Assembly (NCBI RefSeq): GCF_000244975.1
Contig: NZ_CM001440.1
Location: 2,960,325-3,024,324, forward strand
From: Saccharomonospora cyanea NA-134
GTDB taxonomy: Bacteria > Actinomycetota > Actinomycetes > Mycobacteriales > Pseudonocardiaceae
Reading direction: 5' to 3'
Length of the DNA stretch: 64,000 nucleotides
Shown here: piece after piece, positions 49,496-58,410 of the stretch
How positions within the stretch are numbered: the stretch's first letter is position 1
Layout: the number at the start of each line of letters is the position of its first letter
The notes under the pieces: model-generated
Told to the model about the DNA's origin: nothing
Database searches by the model: none
Seen by the model: the letters and a program-made list of their open reading frames with translations, nothing else
Position numbers and translations under genes: made by a program

Positions 49496-50634
49496 GCCGG
49501 CAGCACGACGAGCTCGTGCGGCCGCGTGTTCAACGGCTCCACTCCGTCCGCCGTGACCACGACGATGTCCTCGATCCGCGCGCCCCACTTCCCCGCCTGG
49601 TACACCCCGGGCTCGACGCTGAACGCCATACCGGGCTGCAGTGGCAGATCGTTGCCGCTCATGATGTAGGGCTCCTCGTGCACGTCGAGGCCGATGCCGT
49701 GACCGGTGCGGTGGATGAACAGCTCGCCCAGCCCCGCTTCGGTCAGGATGTCCCGTGCCGCGGCGTCCACCTCGTGGGCCGTGGCGCCGGGCCGTACCGT
49801 CCGCACCGCTGCCTCCTGGGCGCGCTGGAGCACCGCGTACGCCTCGGCGATCTCGGCGGCGGGCTCCCCGACCGCGTAGGTGCGGGTCGAGTCGGAGTTG
49901 TAGCCCTCGGGAATCGGACCACCGATGTCGACCACGACGACGTCGCCGGGCTCGATCACACGGTCGGACACGTCGTGGTGCGGGCTGGCGCCGTTGGGAC
50001 CGGAACCGACGATCACGAAGTCGGCGTGCGTGTGGCCCTCCGCGACGATGGCCTCGGTGATGTCGGCGCCCACCTCGGCTTCGGTGCGGCCGGGCCGCAG
50101 CCACTCGCCCATGCGGGCGTGTACCCGGTCGATGGCCTCGGCGGCTCGGCGCAGGGCCGCGAGTTCGGCCGCGTCCTTGCACATGCGCAGCTCCCGCAGC
50201 ACAGGACCGGCGAGCGTCTGCTCGGCACCGGCCACGGCGTCGCGCAGCCGCAGCACGTGGAGGGCGGCCATCGTGTCGCTCACCGCCACCCGGCCGGGCC
50301 TGCCGAGCCGGTCGGCCACGATCCGGTACGGGTCCTCCCCGTCGACCCACGTCACCACGTCGACCCCGAGGTCGTCGGTGGGCACGTCGGCGTAACCGGG
50401 AGCCTCCAGCGCGGGCAGCACCAGCGTGGGGATCGAGTCGGTCGCGGGGACGAGCAGCACGGACAGGCGCTCGAACGAACCGCCGGCCTGCCCGATCAGG
50501 TACCGCAGATCGGATCCGGGCCCGATCAACAGTGCGTCCGTGGCGGCGTCGGCCGCGGCAGCACGGGCACGGTCGATTCGCGCGCGCAACGTGGCGGCAT
50601 CGGGAGCGGGGGTGTGCAGTGAACGACGCGACAT
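49492..50634 (-). CDS. M24 metallopeptidase, Xaa-Pro dipeptidase-like
   Basis: A 380-residue pita-bread-fold aminopeptidase. The dimetal ligands are all present: D in VVVDIGGP, D in SDSTRTY, H in HRTGHGIGL, E in SVEPGVY and E in ARIEDIVVV. The N-terminal domain (1-150) is the creatinase-like cap. Cytosolic hydrolysis of X-Pro dipeptides or related substrates. Confidence 0.92.
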   Translation of the reverse strand: MSRRSLHTPAPDAATLRARIDRARAAAADAATDALLIGPGSDLRYLIGQAGGSFERLSVLLVPATDSIPTLVLPALEAPGYADVPTDDLGVDVVTWVDGEDPYRIVADRLGRPGRVAVSDTMAALHVLRLRDAVAGAEQTLAGPVLRELRMCKDAAELAALRRAAEAIDRVHARMGEWLRPGRTEAEVGADITEAIVAEGHTHADFVIVGSGPNGASPHHDVSDRVIEPGDVVVVDIGGPIPEGYNSDSTRTYAVGEPAAEIAEAYAVLQRAQEAAVRTVRPGATAHEVDAAARDILTEAGLGELFIHRTGHGIGLDVHEEPYIMSGNDLPLQPGMAFSVEPGVYQAGKWGARIEDIVVVTADGVEPLNTRPHELVVLPA

Positions 50635-50705
50635 GGCGGAAAGCCTAGCCCTGTGGCAGGTCGAGCGCCCGCACCCCCACCGGCCCGGTGTGGCAGGCTT
50701 GGCGC

Positions 50706-51647
50706 GTGACCGCCCCCCTGGTGCTGCTCGACGCCGCGAGCCTCTACTTCCGTTCGTTCTTCGCGCTGCCCGAGTCGATGACCGCCCCGGACGGCACCCC
50801 GGTGAACGCCGTACGCGGGTTCGCCGACACCGTGGCGCGCGTGCTCACCGATCGCCGTCCCGCGCGTCTGGTCGCGTGCCTGGACGCCGACTGGCGGCCC
50901 GAGTTCCGGGTGCGGGCGTTGCCCAGTTACAAGGCACACCGCGTCGCGGAGACGACGGACACGGGCGCGGACACCGAGGAGGTGCCCGACACCCTCACAC
51001 CTCAGGTACCGATCATCCTGGAGTTGCTGGAGGCGGTCGGAATCGCCGTCGCCGAGGCCGAGGGTTACGAGGCCGACGACGTGATCGGCACGCTGGCGTC
51101 ACGCGAGTCGGAGCGGCCCGTCGAGGTCGTCACGGGCGACCGTGACCTGTTCCAGCTCGTACGGCACGACCCGAGCCCGGTGTCCGTGGTCTACGTGGGC
51201 AAGGGTTGGGCCAGAGCCGAGGTGATGGGGCCGGAGGAGGTCGCCACGCGCTACGCACTGCCGGTGGAGAACGCGGGTGCCGCCTACGCCGACATGGCGA
51301 TACTGCGCGGCGACCCGTCGGACGGCCTGCCCGGAGTGCCGGGCATCGGCGAGAAGACCGCGGCGAAGCTCATCACGCGATTCGGGTCGCTGGAGGGGCT
51401 GCTGAGCGCGGCACGCGACGCCGACCGCGACGTACCGCCGAAGACGCGCACCAGGCTCGCCGAGTCCGCCGACTACCTCGCCGCCGCTCCCCTGGTGGTG
51501 CGGGTGGCCACCGGCGCGCCCGTGACCGGGTCGGCCGACGACCGCGTCCCGGCCACGCCTGCCGACCCGAAGCGGGTGGCCGAACTGGTCGAGCGCTACA
51601 ACCTCGGCGGATCGGTGAACCGCCTGCTGGCCGCGTTGCCCGGCTGA
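50706..51647 (+). CDS. 5'-3' exonuclease (PolI N-terminal-domain homologue)
   Basis: A 313-residue FEN-type nuclease standing alone, equivalent to the N-terminal domain of DNA polymerase I. Acidic metal ligands are in [42 protein letters not shown] and [11 protein letters not shown]. The helix-hairpin-helix is [18 protein letters not shown]. Start GTG 50706. Such free-standing exonucleases are common in actinobacteria; role in flap or RNA-primer removal is inferred. Confidence 0.92.
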   Translation: MTAPLVLLDAASLYFRSFFALPESMTAPDGTPVNAVRGFADTVARVLTDRRPARLVACLDADWRPEFRVRALPSYKAHRVAETTDTGADTEEVPDTLTPQVPIILELLEAVGIAVAEAEGYEADDVIGTLASRESERPVEVVTGDRDLFQLVRHDPSPVSVVYVGKGWARAEVMGPEEVATRYALPVENAGAAYADMAILRGDPSDGLPGVPGIGEKTAAKLITRFGSLEGLLSAARDADRDVPPKTRTRLAESADYLAAAPLVVRVATGAPVTGSADDRVPATPADPKRVAELVERYNLGGSVNRLLAALPG

Positions 51648-51677
51648 GGGGCGATGCGGCCGGTGTCCGGCCGACGT

Positions 51678-52124
51678 TCAGACGGGCAGTCCCACCTCGT
51701 AGCGGCCCTCGTCGTCGAGGATCTCGATGGGGATGCGCTGGCTCTCACCGGCGATGACGGCGGTGCAGTCGAACGTGGCGCCCTCGCGCACGGCAGGCCG
51801 CCGGGGGCAACGGACGCGTTCGACGTCGGCGATGCCGTAGCTGCCAGCGAGCACGGCCCGCACCGCCTCCTCCACGGCGTCTCCGTCGAGCGCCTTAGGT
51901 ACCGGCGTCAACGAGAGAGAGGAGCTGGGTGACGTCGAGATCGACAGCGGCTCCGAGCTCTCGGTGGTGACGGCTGCGGGGGCGTCCTCCCCGCCACGGG
52001 CCCCGCCGTCACCGCCGCAGGCCGTCAACGCCAGCGCCGCGCAGACCGACACGGTGACCCACCACAGCCCTACGACACCGCGCACCCGCACGACAGGACA
52101 CTCCACCACATTCGACGTCGACAC
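51678..52124 (-). CDS. DUF4333 lipoprotein
   Basis: A 148-residue lipoprotein. A lipobox LTAC follows a hydrophobic segment (about 16-36). A Ser/Thr-rich linker leads to a DUF4333 domain (about 78-148) with two cysteines (VRCPRRPAVREGATFDCTAV) that are a constant feature of the family. Extracytoplasmic; function unknown. Confidence 0.85.
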   Translation of the reverse strand: MSTSNVVECPVVRVRGVVGLWWVTVSVCAALALTACGGDGGARGGEDAPAAVTTESSEPLSISTSPSSSLSLTPVPKALDGDAVEEAVRAVLAGSYGIADVERVRCPRRPAVREGATFDCTAVIAGESQRIPIEILDDEGRYEVGLPV

Positions 52125-52127
52125 CGA

Positions 52128-53321
52128 TCAGAAGAACGTACCGCACCATGGCGCGTACCGCGTCCGGGTCAGCTCGTCGAGCCGTTCCGCCGTCACGGTG
52201 TCCGCGGCCCCGATCCTCCCCGCGGCCACCAGCGCCGACGGACGCCACCCGCCCGCGTAGACCATCGAAAGAGCGTCCACGTCGAGGCAGGCGTCCGGGG
52301 CCGAGTCAGTGCGTTCCACGCCGTCCGGGCCGACGCGGTAGCGGCCCGTGTTGTTCTCCAGCACCGGATCGGTGACCTCCAGCACCACCGGCTCACCGTG
52401 CCAGGTGCGGGCCGTCAGGGCGGCCTCGACGTCCACGAGCCGCAGCCACGACTCGTCGGCGACCGTCCTCGTCTCGCAGGCCCGGGGATCGGTGAACAGC
52501 AACTCCAGCGGCTCGTCCAGGCCGCGGTTCCGCACGGTGATTTCGCCGACCAGGTCGACCGAGAGCAGGAATCGCCACAGACCGGCGAAGGCGGAGGCGT
52601 CGGCGTAGTGTAGATCGATCACGTTCATCGTCCCGGACATGCCGGAGTCACGGTCGACCCGGTAGACGGCGAACCCGTCCGGCCCGTCCGTACCGTGGTG
52701 CACCACCGTGACGACGTTCCCCTCGCTCTGGCGCAGGTGCGAGAACATACCGGGCCACCACCGCTCGGTCCGGGTCATCATGCCCGGCCGCAGCGGTATC
52801 CGCGCGTACACGTCGGGCAGCCGCCGTTCGGCCTCGTCGACGGTGAGCAGTTCCACCTCGCCGCCTTCGGGCACACCGGGCCGCAGCCGCGCACGTTCCC
52901 GGTACACGGTGCAGTCACGCATCCGGCTGGCGATGCCGTAGCCGAACCGGCCGTAGATCACGCCCTCCGTCGCGTACAGGACGGCGGCGGTGACTCCGCG
53001 CTCGGCGAACTCGGTGAGCTGGTGACGCATCAACGCTGTCAGCACCCCGCGCCTGGTGCGGTCGGCGCGGACCCCGACCCCGGTGACCGCCGCCATCGGT
53101 AAGCGGGTTCCCCCGGGCACGACGAGTTCAGCGTCGGTCGACCTCGCGGTGCCGATCAGGTGCTCGTCGAACGCCCCGAGCGCCCGGCCCGGCTGGTACA
53201 CACCCCGGACGCGCTCCCACTGCTCGTCGGTCGCCGGACCGGCGTGGAGAGCGGCACGGAACAGCGTGTGCGCCGCACGGAACTCGTCGTCGCGCAGGGC
53301 GCGGACCACAACATCGTTCAT
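52128..53321 (-). CDS. Eis-like GNAT acetyltransferase
   Basis: A 397-residue protein of the Eis family: N-terminal GNAT domain with the acetyl-CoA loop VGVRADRTRRGVLTALM (about 80-96), a second degenerate GNAT domain, and a sterol-carrier-like C-terminal part. The terminal Phe-Phe carboxylate (GTFF) serves as the catalytic base in Eis. It could acetylate aminoglycosides or protein lysines; physiological substrate unknown. Confidence 0.9.
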   Translation of the reverse strand: MNDVVVRALRDDEFRAAHTLFRAALHAGPATDEQWERVRGVYQPGRALGAFDEHLIGTARSTDAELVVPGGTRLPMAAVTGVGVRADRTRRGVLTALMRHQLTEFAERGVTAAVLYATEGVIYGRFGYGIASRMRDCTVYRERARLRPGVPEGGEVELLTVDEAERRLPDVYARIPLRPGMMTRTERWWPGMFSHLRQSEGNVVTVVHHGTDGPDGFAVYRVDRDSGMSGTMNVIDLHYADASAFAGLWRFLLSVDLVGEITVRNRGLDEPLELLFTDPRACETRTVADESWLRLVDVEAALTARTWHGEPVVLEVTDPVLENNTGRYRVGPDGVERTDSAPDACLDVDALSMVYAGGWRPSALVAAGRIGAADTVTAERLDELTRTRYAPWCGTFF

Positions 53322-53371
53322 GGGTCGATCCTGTCGTGCGGGGCGGGGTGCGCACCACAGGTTATTCCGCG

Positions 53372-54118
53372 TCAGCCCTTCGGCGTGGGCCTGTCGACGT
53401 TGTAGTGCCCCTCGTCACTGGTGACCGTGATCTTCACGGTCTGCTGTTCGCCCTCTACCGTGACGCCACAGGTGTAGGTGTGGTCCTTCTCGACCGGCTG
53501 GCCGTCCGGGCAGTCGACCTGGCTGGTGTCCGGGTAGCCGTACTCCTTCACCAACAGGTCCTGCACCGACTGCTCGACGCTCTGCTCGTCGAAGGTCCTG
53601 GTGTTGAGCAGGCCGGGTTTCCAGAACAACACCACGGCCGCGGCGGCGACCACGACCACGGCCGCCCCGATGCCGATCCAGAGCTTCTTGCCGCCGCCGG
53701 ACTTGCCCGGCTGCGCGCCACCCGGCTGCTGACCATAGGCGGGTTGCTGACCGTAGGCGGCCTGCTGGTCGTAGCTGGCCTGCTGGCCGTAGGCGGCCTG
53801 CTGGTCGTAGGCAGGCTGCTGACCGTACGTGGGCTGCTGGCCGTAGCCCTGCCCGTAGGCGCCGTACTGACCCTGCTGACCCTGCTGCGGATACGCGGCC
53901 TGCTGGCCATAGGCGCCCGCACCCGCTCCCTCGTACGGGTTCGGGGCGGGCTGCTGACCGTACTGCGGCTGTTGACCGTGTGAAGTGCCGTAGGCGGGCT
54001 GGCCGTAGGTGGGTTGCTGGCCGTATCCACCGGACTGGGGGAACCCACCGGACGCTGGGTCCGCGGGCGGTTGCTGACCCCACTGCGCGGGGTTGTTGCC
54101 TCCGTACGGCGCGCTCAT
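53372..54118 (-). CDS. DUF4333 membrane protein with Tyr-Gly-Gln-Gln repeats
   Basis: A 248-residue protein. Residues 1-135 are low-complexity YGQQP/YGQQA/YDQQA repeats rich in Gly, Gln and Tyr. One membrane helix follows ([19 protein letters not shown], about 148-166), then an extracytoplasmic DUF4333 domain with the two conserved cysteines (VDCPDG, YTCGV). The disordered cytosolic part may mediate weak self-association. Two DUF4333 proteins in 2 kb suggest duplication. Confidence 0.85.
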   Translation of the reverse strand: MSAPYGGNNPAQWGQQPPADPASGGFPQSGGYGQQPTYGQPAYGTSHGQQPQYGQQPAPNPYEGAGAGAYGQQAAYPQQGQQGQYGAYGQGYGQQPTYGQQPAYDQQAAYGQQASYDQQAAYGQQPAYGQQPGGAQPGKSGGGKKLWIGIGAAVVVVAAAAVVLFWKPGLLNTRTFDEQSVEQSVQDLLVKEYGYPDTSQVDCPDGQPVEKDHTYTCGVTVEGEQQTVKITVTSDEGHYNVDRPTPKG

Positions 54119-54245
54119 CGTGTTGCCCTTCCGCGTGTCACAGCCATGGACGTCGCACTGTCACGGCAGCTCCCGCGCTGCGGTCTGCCTCTTGCCGAAT
54201 CCAACCACACCGGCGATGTCACCGACACGTCTGCCCGGCGCTTCC

Positions 54246-57002
54246 TCAGACCTCTCCCGCGGCGACCACACCCCGCCGGAGCAGGCGTGACGCCTTGCCC
54301 GCCGCGCCGCCAACGGGATGTTCCCTGCCGAGCACGTCCTTGATCTGGTCGAGCAGGTCCACCACCTGCCGCGACCAGCGCACGAAGTCGCCCGCCGACA
54401 GTTCCTGGCCGTTCACCTCAGCGGTGGTCAGCACCTTCTCCAGACTCTCCCCGCGCGCCCACCGGTAGACAGGCCAGGCGAACCCGGCGTCAGGTTCGCG
54501 AGTGCGGTCGAGGCGGTGCCTGCGCTCGTCGTCGACAAGGTCCGTCCACACTCGCACGGTCTCCTGCCAGGCCTCGGACACCGGTCCCGAGGGCAGCTTC
54601 GACTCGGCGGGGGAATCCCGCCGCGCCTCGTACACCAGCGTGGAGACCACTGCGGCGAGTTCGGCGGGGGCGAGCCCGTGCCACAACCGCTGGCGGATGC
54701 ACTCGGCGGCCAACAGGTCCGACTCGCTGTACAGGCGGGCCAGCAGTCGCCCGTGTTCGGTGACAGTGTCACCACCGTCGTCGAGGTAGCCGCGTTCGGA
54801 CAGCAACCCGCGAATGCGGTCGAACGCGCGGGCCAGTGAGTGGGTCGTCGCCGCGACCTTGCGTTTGAGCTGCTCGGTCTCCGCCTCCAGGCGCAGGTAG
54901 CGCTCGACCCACCGCAGGTTGGCTTCCCGGTCGGGCGTCCCGTGCACCGGGTGGGAGCGCAGCTCCCGCCGGAGCTCTCCCAGCTCCGGGTCGGAGTGGG
55001 CGTCGGAACGCCACTTCTGCCGCCGGGGCGGGCGCAGGCCCAGGTTACGCAGCGACGAGGCGATGTCGCGGCGGGTCTTGGGTGAGCGCAGCTCGACGTG
55101 CTTGGGCAGCTTCAACCTGCCCAGCGGCTCCACAGGCGCCGGGAAGTCGGACAGCGAGAGGGCACCGGACCAGCGGTCTTCGGTGACCACGACGGGCCTC
55201 GGCTCGTCGAACTGGTCCACCCCGGGATCGACCACCACGGCCAGCCCCGCACGCCGCCCCTGCGGGACGGCGATGACGTCACCCTTGCGGAGCTTCTCCA
55301 GCGACCGGGCGGTCTGCGCACGCCGGGCGGTCGTGTTCTGCCGTGCCAGCACCTTCTCCCGGTCGGACACCCGCTTGCGCAGAGCCAGGTACGACCGCAG
55401 CTCGTCGACGTCACCGGTGACCGCGTCGGCGTACCCGCGCAACGCCTCGGCATTGCGCTCGATGCGGCGGGACAGCCCCACCACCGAGCGGTCGGCCTGG
55501 AACTGGGCGAACGACTGCTCCAGCAGCTCCCGAGCCTTGGCCGACCCGAACCGACCCACCAGGTTCACGGCCATGTTGTAGCCGGGCCGGAACGACGACC
55601 GCAGTGGATACGTGCGTGTGGAGGCCAGCCCGGCGACCTGCCTTGGATCGACCCCCGGCTGCCACACCACCACGGCGTGCCCCTCGACGTCGATCCCCCG
55701 CCTGCCCGCACGGCCGGTGAGCTGCGTGTACTCGCCGGGAGTGAGGTCCACGTGCGCCTCGCCGTTGTACTTGACGAGCCGTTCGAGCACGACGGTGCGG
55801 GCGGGCATGTTGATGCCCAGAGCGAGGGTCTCGGTGGCGAACACGACCTTGACGAGCCCGCGGACGAACAACTCCTCCACGGTCTCCTTGAACGCGGGCA
55901 GCAGCCCCGCGTGGTGGGCGGCGATGCCCTGCTCCAGCGCTTCGCGCCACTCCCAGTAGCCGAGCACGGCGAGGTCGTTCTGCGGCAGGTCGGCGGTGCG
56001 CTCGTCGACGATGCGGCGTACCTGCTCGACCTCCTCGGGAGTGTTGAGCCGCAGTCCGCTACGCACACACTGGGCCACGGCGGCGTCACAACCCGCTCGC
56101 GAGAAGATGAACACGATCGCGGGCAGCAGTCCGGCCGCATCGAGACGGTCGACGACCTCGGTGCGGGACGGTGGCCGGTAGCGCGGTCCCCGGTAGGGCG
56201 CTCCGCGTCGGCCGCGGCCCCGAAGCCCGGCGGGAGCGTGCATGCGCGCGGTGTCCTCGACCCGGCGCAGGAGCTGCGGGTTCAGTTTGGCCTCACCGGT
56301 GTCCGCGGCGTCGGCGGCGAACAGGTCGAGCATGCGACCACCGACGAACATGTGCTGCCACAACGGCACGGGGCGGTGCTCGTCGACCACCACGGTGGTG
56401 TCACCGCGCACCTCCACCAGCCACTCACCGAACTCCTCGGCGTTGCTGACCGTGGCCGAGAGGCCCACCACGCGCACGTAGGCCGGCAGGTGCAGGATGA
56501 CCTCCTCCCACACCGCGCCACGGAACCGGTCGGCGAGGTAGTGCACCTCGTCCATCACGACGTAGCCGAGGTCGTCGAGCGCGGCGGAGTTCGCGTACAG
56601 CATGTTGCGCAGCACCTCGGTGGTCATCACCACGATCTGCGCACTGCCGTTCACGGAGGTGTCGCCGGTCAGAAGGCCGACGGCGTCGGGGCCGTACCGC
56701 TCGACCAGGTCGCCGTACTTCTGGTTCGACAACGCCTTGATGGGCGTGGTGTAGAAGCACTTGCGCCCCTCGGCCAGGGCCAGATGCACGGCGAACTCGC
56801 CGACGACGGTCTTCCCCGCACCGGTCGGCGCGCACACCAGCACGCCGTGCCCGTCCTCGAGGGCCTCGCAGCCCTGGATCTGGAAGTCGTCGAAGTCGAA
56901 CGCCACGTCAGCGGCGAATCGCGCGAGCTGTGGGTACCTTCCGCGGCGCCGCGCCGCCGCGTAGGCCTCGGCCGGGCTCGGGGATGAAGTGGAGGAGTCC
57001 AC
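54246..57002 (-). CDS. helY: HelY-type DEAD/DEAH RNA helicase
   Basis: A 918-residue Ski2-like helicase. Walker A is CAPTGAGKTVVGEF, DEVH box VVMDEVHYLAD, motif III LSATVSN, motif VI QLTGRAGRRG. The C-terminal DSHCT domain follows (about 770-918). Start is GTG 57002; the upstream extension in the same frame overlaps the divergent MmcQ gene. Length matches mycobacterial HelY, an essential RNA helicase. The order helY-(lipid kinase)-tatC-tatA-pafC is conserved in actinobacteria, though here extra genes intervene. Confidence 0.94.
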   Translation of the reverse strand: MDSSTSSPSPAEAYAAARRRGRYPQLARFAADVAFDFDDFQIQGCEALEDGHGVLVCAPTGAGKTVVGEFAVHLALAEGRKCFYTTPIKALSNQKYGDLVERYGPDAVGLLTGDTSVNGSAQIVVMTTEVLRNMLYANSAALDDLGYVVMDEVHYLADRFRGAVWEEVILHLPAYVRVVGLSATVSNAEEFGEWLVEVRGDTTVVVDEHRPVPLWQHMFVGGRMLDLFAADAADTGEAKLNPQLLRRVEDTARMHAPAGLRGRGRRGAPYRGPRYRPPSRTEVVDRLDAAGLLPAIVFIFSRAGCDAAVAQCVRSGLRLNTPEEVEQVRRIVDERTADLPQNDLAVLGYWEWREALEQGIAAHHAGLLPAFKETVEELFVRGLVKVVFATETLALGINMPARTVVLERLVKYNGEAHVDLTPGEYTQLTGRAGRRGIDVEGHAVVVWQPGVDPRQVAGLASTRTYPLRSSFRPGYNMAVNLVGRFGSAKARELLEQSFAQFQADRSVVGLSRRIERNAEALRGYADAVTGDVDELRSYLALRKRVSDREKVLARQNTTARRAQTARSLEKLRKGDVIAVPQGRRAGLAVVVDPGVDQFDEPRPVVVTEDRWSGALSLSDFPAPVEPLGRLKLPKHVELRSPKTRRDIASSLRNLGLRPPRRQKWRSDAHSDPELGELRRELRSHPVHGTPDREANLRWVERYLRLEAETEQLKRKVAATTHSLARAFDRIRGLLSERGYLDDGGDTVTEHGRLLARLYSESDLLAAECIRQRLWHGLAPAELAAVVSTLVYEARRDSPAESKLPSGPVSEAWQETVRVWTDLVDDERRHRLDRTREPDAGFAWPVYRWARGESLEKVLTTAEVNGQELSAGDFVRWSRQVVDLLDQIKDVLGREHPVGGAAGKASRLLRRGVVAAGEV

Positions 57003-57126
57003 GATCGCCAGGGTTTCACACCCGACCGTGCGCGTGCACGGGGTGGGTACCGCGGCGCCGCGAACCGGCCGCGGCAGTCGGTTCGAGCACCCGAACTGTC
57101 GGCGACCGGCGCTACGCTGCGGCGAC

Positions 57127-57501
57127 ATGGGAGTGTGGAGTGCGAAACGGTTACGGTCGCTGTGCCTGTCTTTGCCGGGGACCCGGGAACGGTTCCCGTT
57201 CTCGCCCGAACTCAGCGTGTTCTTCGTGGAGGAGAAGATGTTCGCGCTGTCGGCGCTGGACGGCCGACCGCTCACGGTGAGCCTGAAGTGCGACCCGGAG
57301 CACTCACTGTACCTGCGCGACACCTACCCCGCGATCACCCCCGGCTACCACCTGAACAAGCGCCACTGGAACACGGTGGTGCTGGACGGTTCCGTGCCCG
57401 AAGACCTGGTGACCGACCTGGTGTACGAGTCGTACGACCTGGTGGTGGCGGGGTTGCCGAAGTACCGGCGTGAGCGGCTGGCCGCCGGGTCAGGCGAGTA
57501 G
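57127..57501 (+). CDS. MmcQ/YjbR-family DNA-binding-like protein
   Basis: A 124-residue protein of the CyaY-like MmcQ/YjbR fold: FFVEEKMFALSALDGRP, LYLRDTYPAITPGYHLNKRHW, and VYESYDLVVAGLP. These are family-typical, although the usual leading PxVxEExP portion is shortened. It converges on the AHSA1 gene and overlaps it by 12 bases. Biochemical role unknown. Confidence 0.88.
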   Translation: MGVWSAKRLRSLCLSLPGTRERFPFSPELSVFFVEEKMFALSALDGRPLTVSLKCDPEHSLYLRDTYPAITPGYHLNKRHWNTVVLDGSVPEDLVTDLVYESYDLVVAGLPKYRRERLAAGSGE

Positions 57502-57969
57502 CGCGTCGAGTTTCTCGTAGCCCTCGACGACGCCGGTCTCCATGCCGCTGGCCAGCATCGCGTCGCGGGACTCCAGGGTGTCCACGATCGACAGGATCGT
57601 GACGCGAGTCCGGCCGCCGCCGAGGTCGTCGAACGTGGCGGTCTCCAGGCTGACGGCGTCGGGCATGGCGGTGAAACCGAACGTCTGCACCAGCCTGCTG
57701 GGGGTGCGCACCTCGTGGAACGAGCCGTAGAACTCCGCCACCAGCTCGCCGCCACGCCAGTTGGTGTAGCGGTAACTGCCGCCGGTGCGGACGTCCCAGG
57801 CGTCGATGCGCATCTCGAGGTCTTTCGGACCCAGCCAGCGGACAACGAGCTCCGGTTCCGTCCAGGCCCGGAAGACCTTGTCCGGCGGGGCGTCGAACTC
57901 GCGCACGATCCGTATCGACGGCAGGTCGGGAACGGCTTCGATCAGGGTGTCTCGGGTCTTGGTCGTCAT
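57490..57969 (-). CDS. SRPBCC (AHSA1-like) protein
   Basis: A 159-residue START-like protein: IRIVREFDAPPDKVFRAWTE, ELVVRWLGP, GGSYRYTN and SGMETGVVEGYEKLDALL are family markers. ATG 57969 overlaps the ArsR stop by 4 bases, the standard ArsR-AHSA1 pairing in actinobacteria. Ligand unknown. Confidence 0.92.
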   Translation of the reverse strand: MTTKTRDTLIEAVPDLPSIRIVREFDAPPDKVFRAWTEPELVVRWLGPKDLEMRIDAWDVRTGGSYRYTNWRGGELVAEFYGSFHEVRTPSRLVQTFGFTAMPDAVSLETATFDDLGGGRTRVTILSIVDTLESRDAMLASGMETGVVEGYEKLDALLA

Positions 57970-58331
57970 GATGCCTCCTGCTGGGCGTCGCCGGGGGTCC
58001 CGGCGTCGGTGTCGGTGAGTTCCTCCAGCACGGCGTCGAGGCGGCGGAACCGTTCCTCGGCGGCGAGCCGGTAACGCTCGATCCACTTGCTCATCAGGTC
58101 CAGCACGTCCGCCTCCAGGTGGCACGGTCTGCGCTGGGCCTGCCTGCTGCGGCTGATCAGCCCGGCGTCCTCCAGCACGCGCAGGTGCTTGGAAACCGCC
58201 TGCAGCGACACGTCGTAGGGCTCGGCCAACTCGGCCACCGTGGCGTCCCCGGCGGCGAGCCGGGCCACGATGTCACGACGGATCGGGTCTCCGAGCGCGG
58301 CGAACATGCGCGACAGCTGATCGTCAGCCAC
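57966..58331 (-). CDS. ArsR-family regulator
   Basis: A 121-residue winged-helix repressor: MFAALGDPIRRDIVARLA, then the HTH TVAELAEPYDVSLQAVSKHL (about 33-52) and RVLEDAGLISR. No metal-binding cysteine motif is present. GTG 58331 has AGGAGAGG upstream; the TTG at 58352 would lie inside the operator. Probably autorepresses through TCAACC-N4-GGTTGA. Confidence 0.92.
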   Translation of the reverse strand: MADDQLSRMFAALGDPIRRDIVARLAAGDATVAELAEPYDVSLQAVSKHLRVLEDAGLISRSRQAQRRPCHLEADVLDLMSKWIERYRLAAEERFRRLDAVLEELTDTDAGTPGDAQQEAS

Positions 58332-58348
58332 CGAACCTCTCCTGCTTC

Positions 58349-58364
58349 TCAACCAATTGGTTGA
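58349..58364. promoter_or_regulatory. ArsR operator 1
   Basis: TCAACCAATTGGTTGA, a perfect 16-base palindrome 17 bases upstream of the ArsR start. The same TCAACC-N4-GGTTGA pattern occurs again 46 bases away. Confidence 0.65.
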
Positions 58365-58394
58365 ATATCACCGTAGCCTCCTCGGACTCGGTAG

Positions 58395-58410
58395 TCAACC
58401 GTTCGGTTGA
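58395..58410. promoter_or_regulatory. ArsR operator 2, overlapping the MFS gene's stop
   Basis: TCAACCGTTCGGTTGA, the same arms as operator 1. Its first three bases are the stop codon of the MFS gene. The 46-base centre-to-centre distance is about four and a half helical turns. Confidence 0.55.

Noticed and set aside
53700-53960. Repeated DNA resembling a CRISPR array or VNTR
   Set aside because: The repeats encode YGQQP/YGQQA units of a DUF4333 protein in frame; there are no regular spacers and no cas genes.
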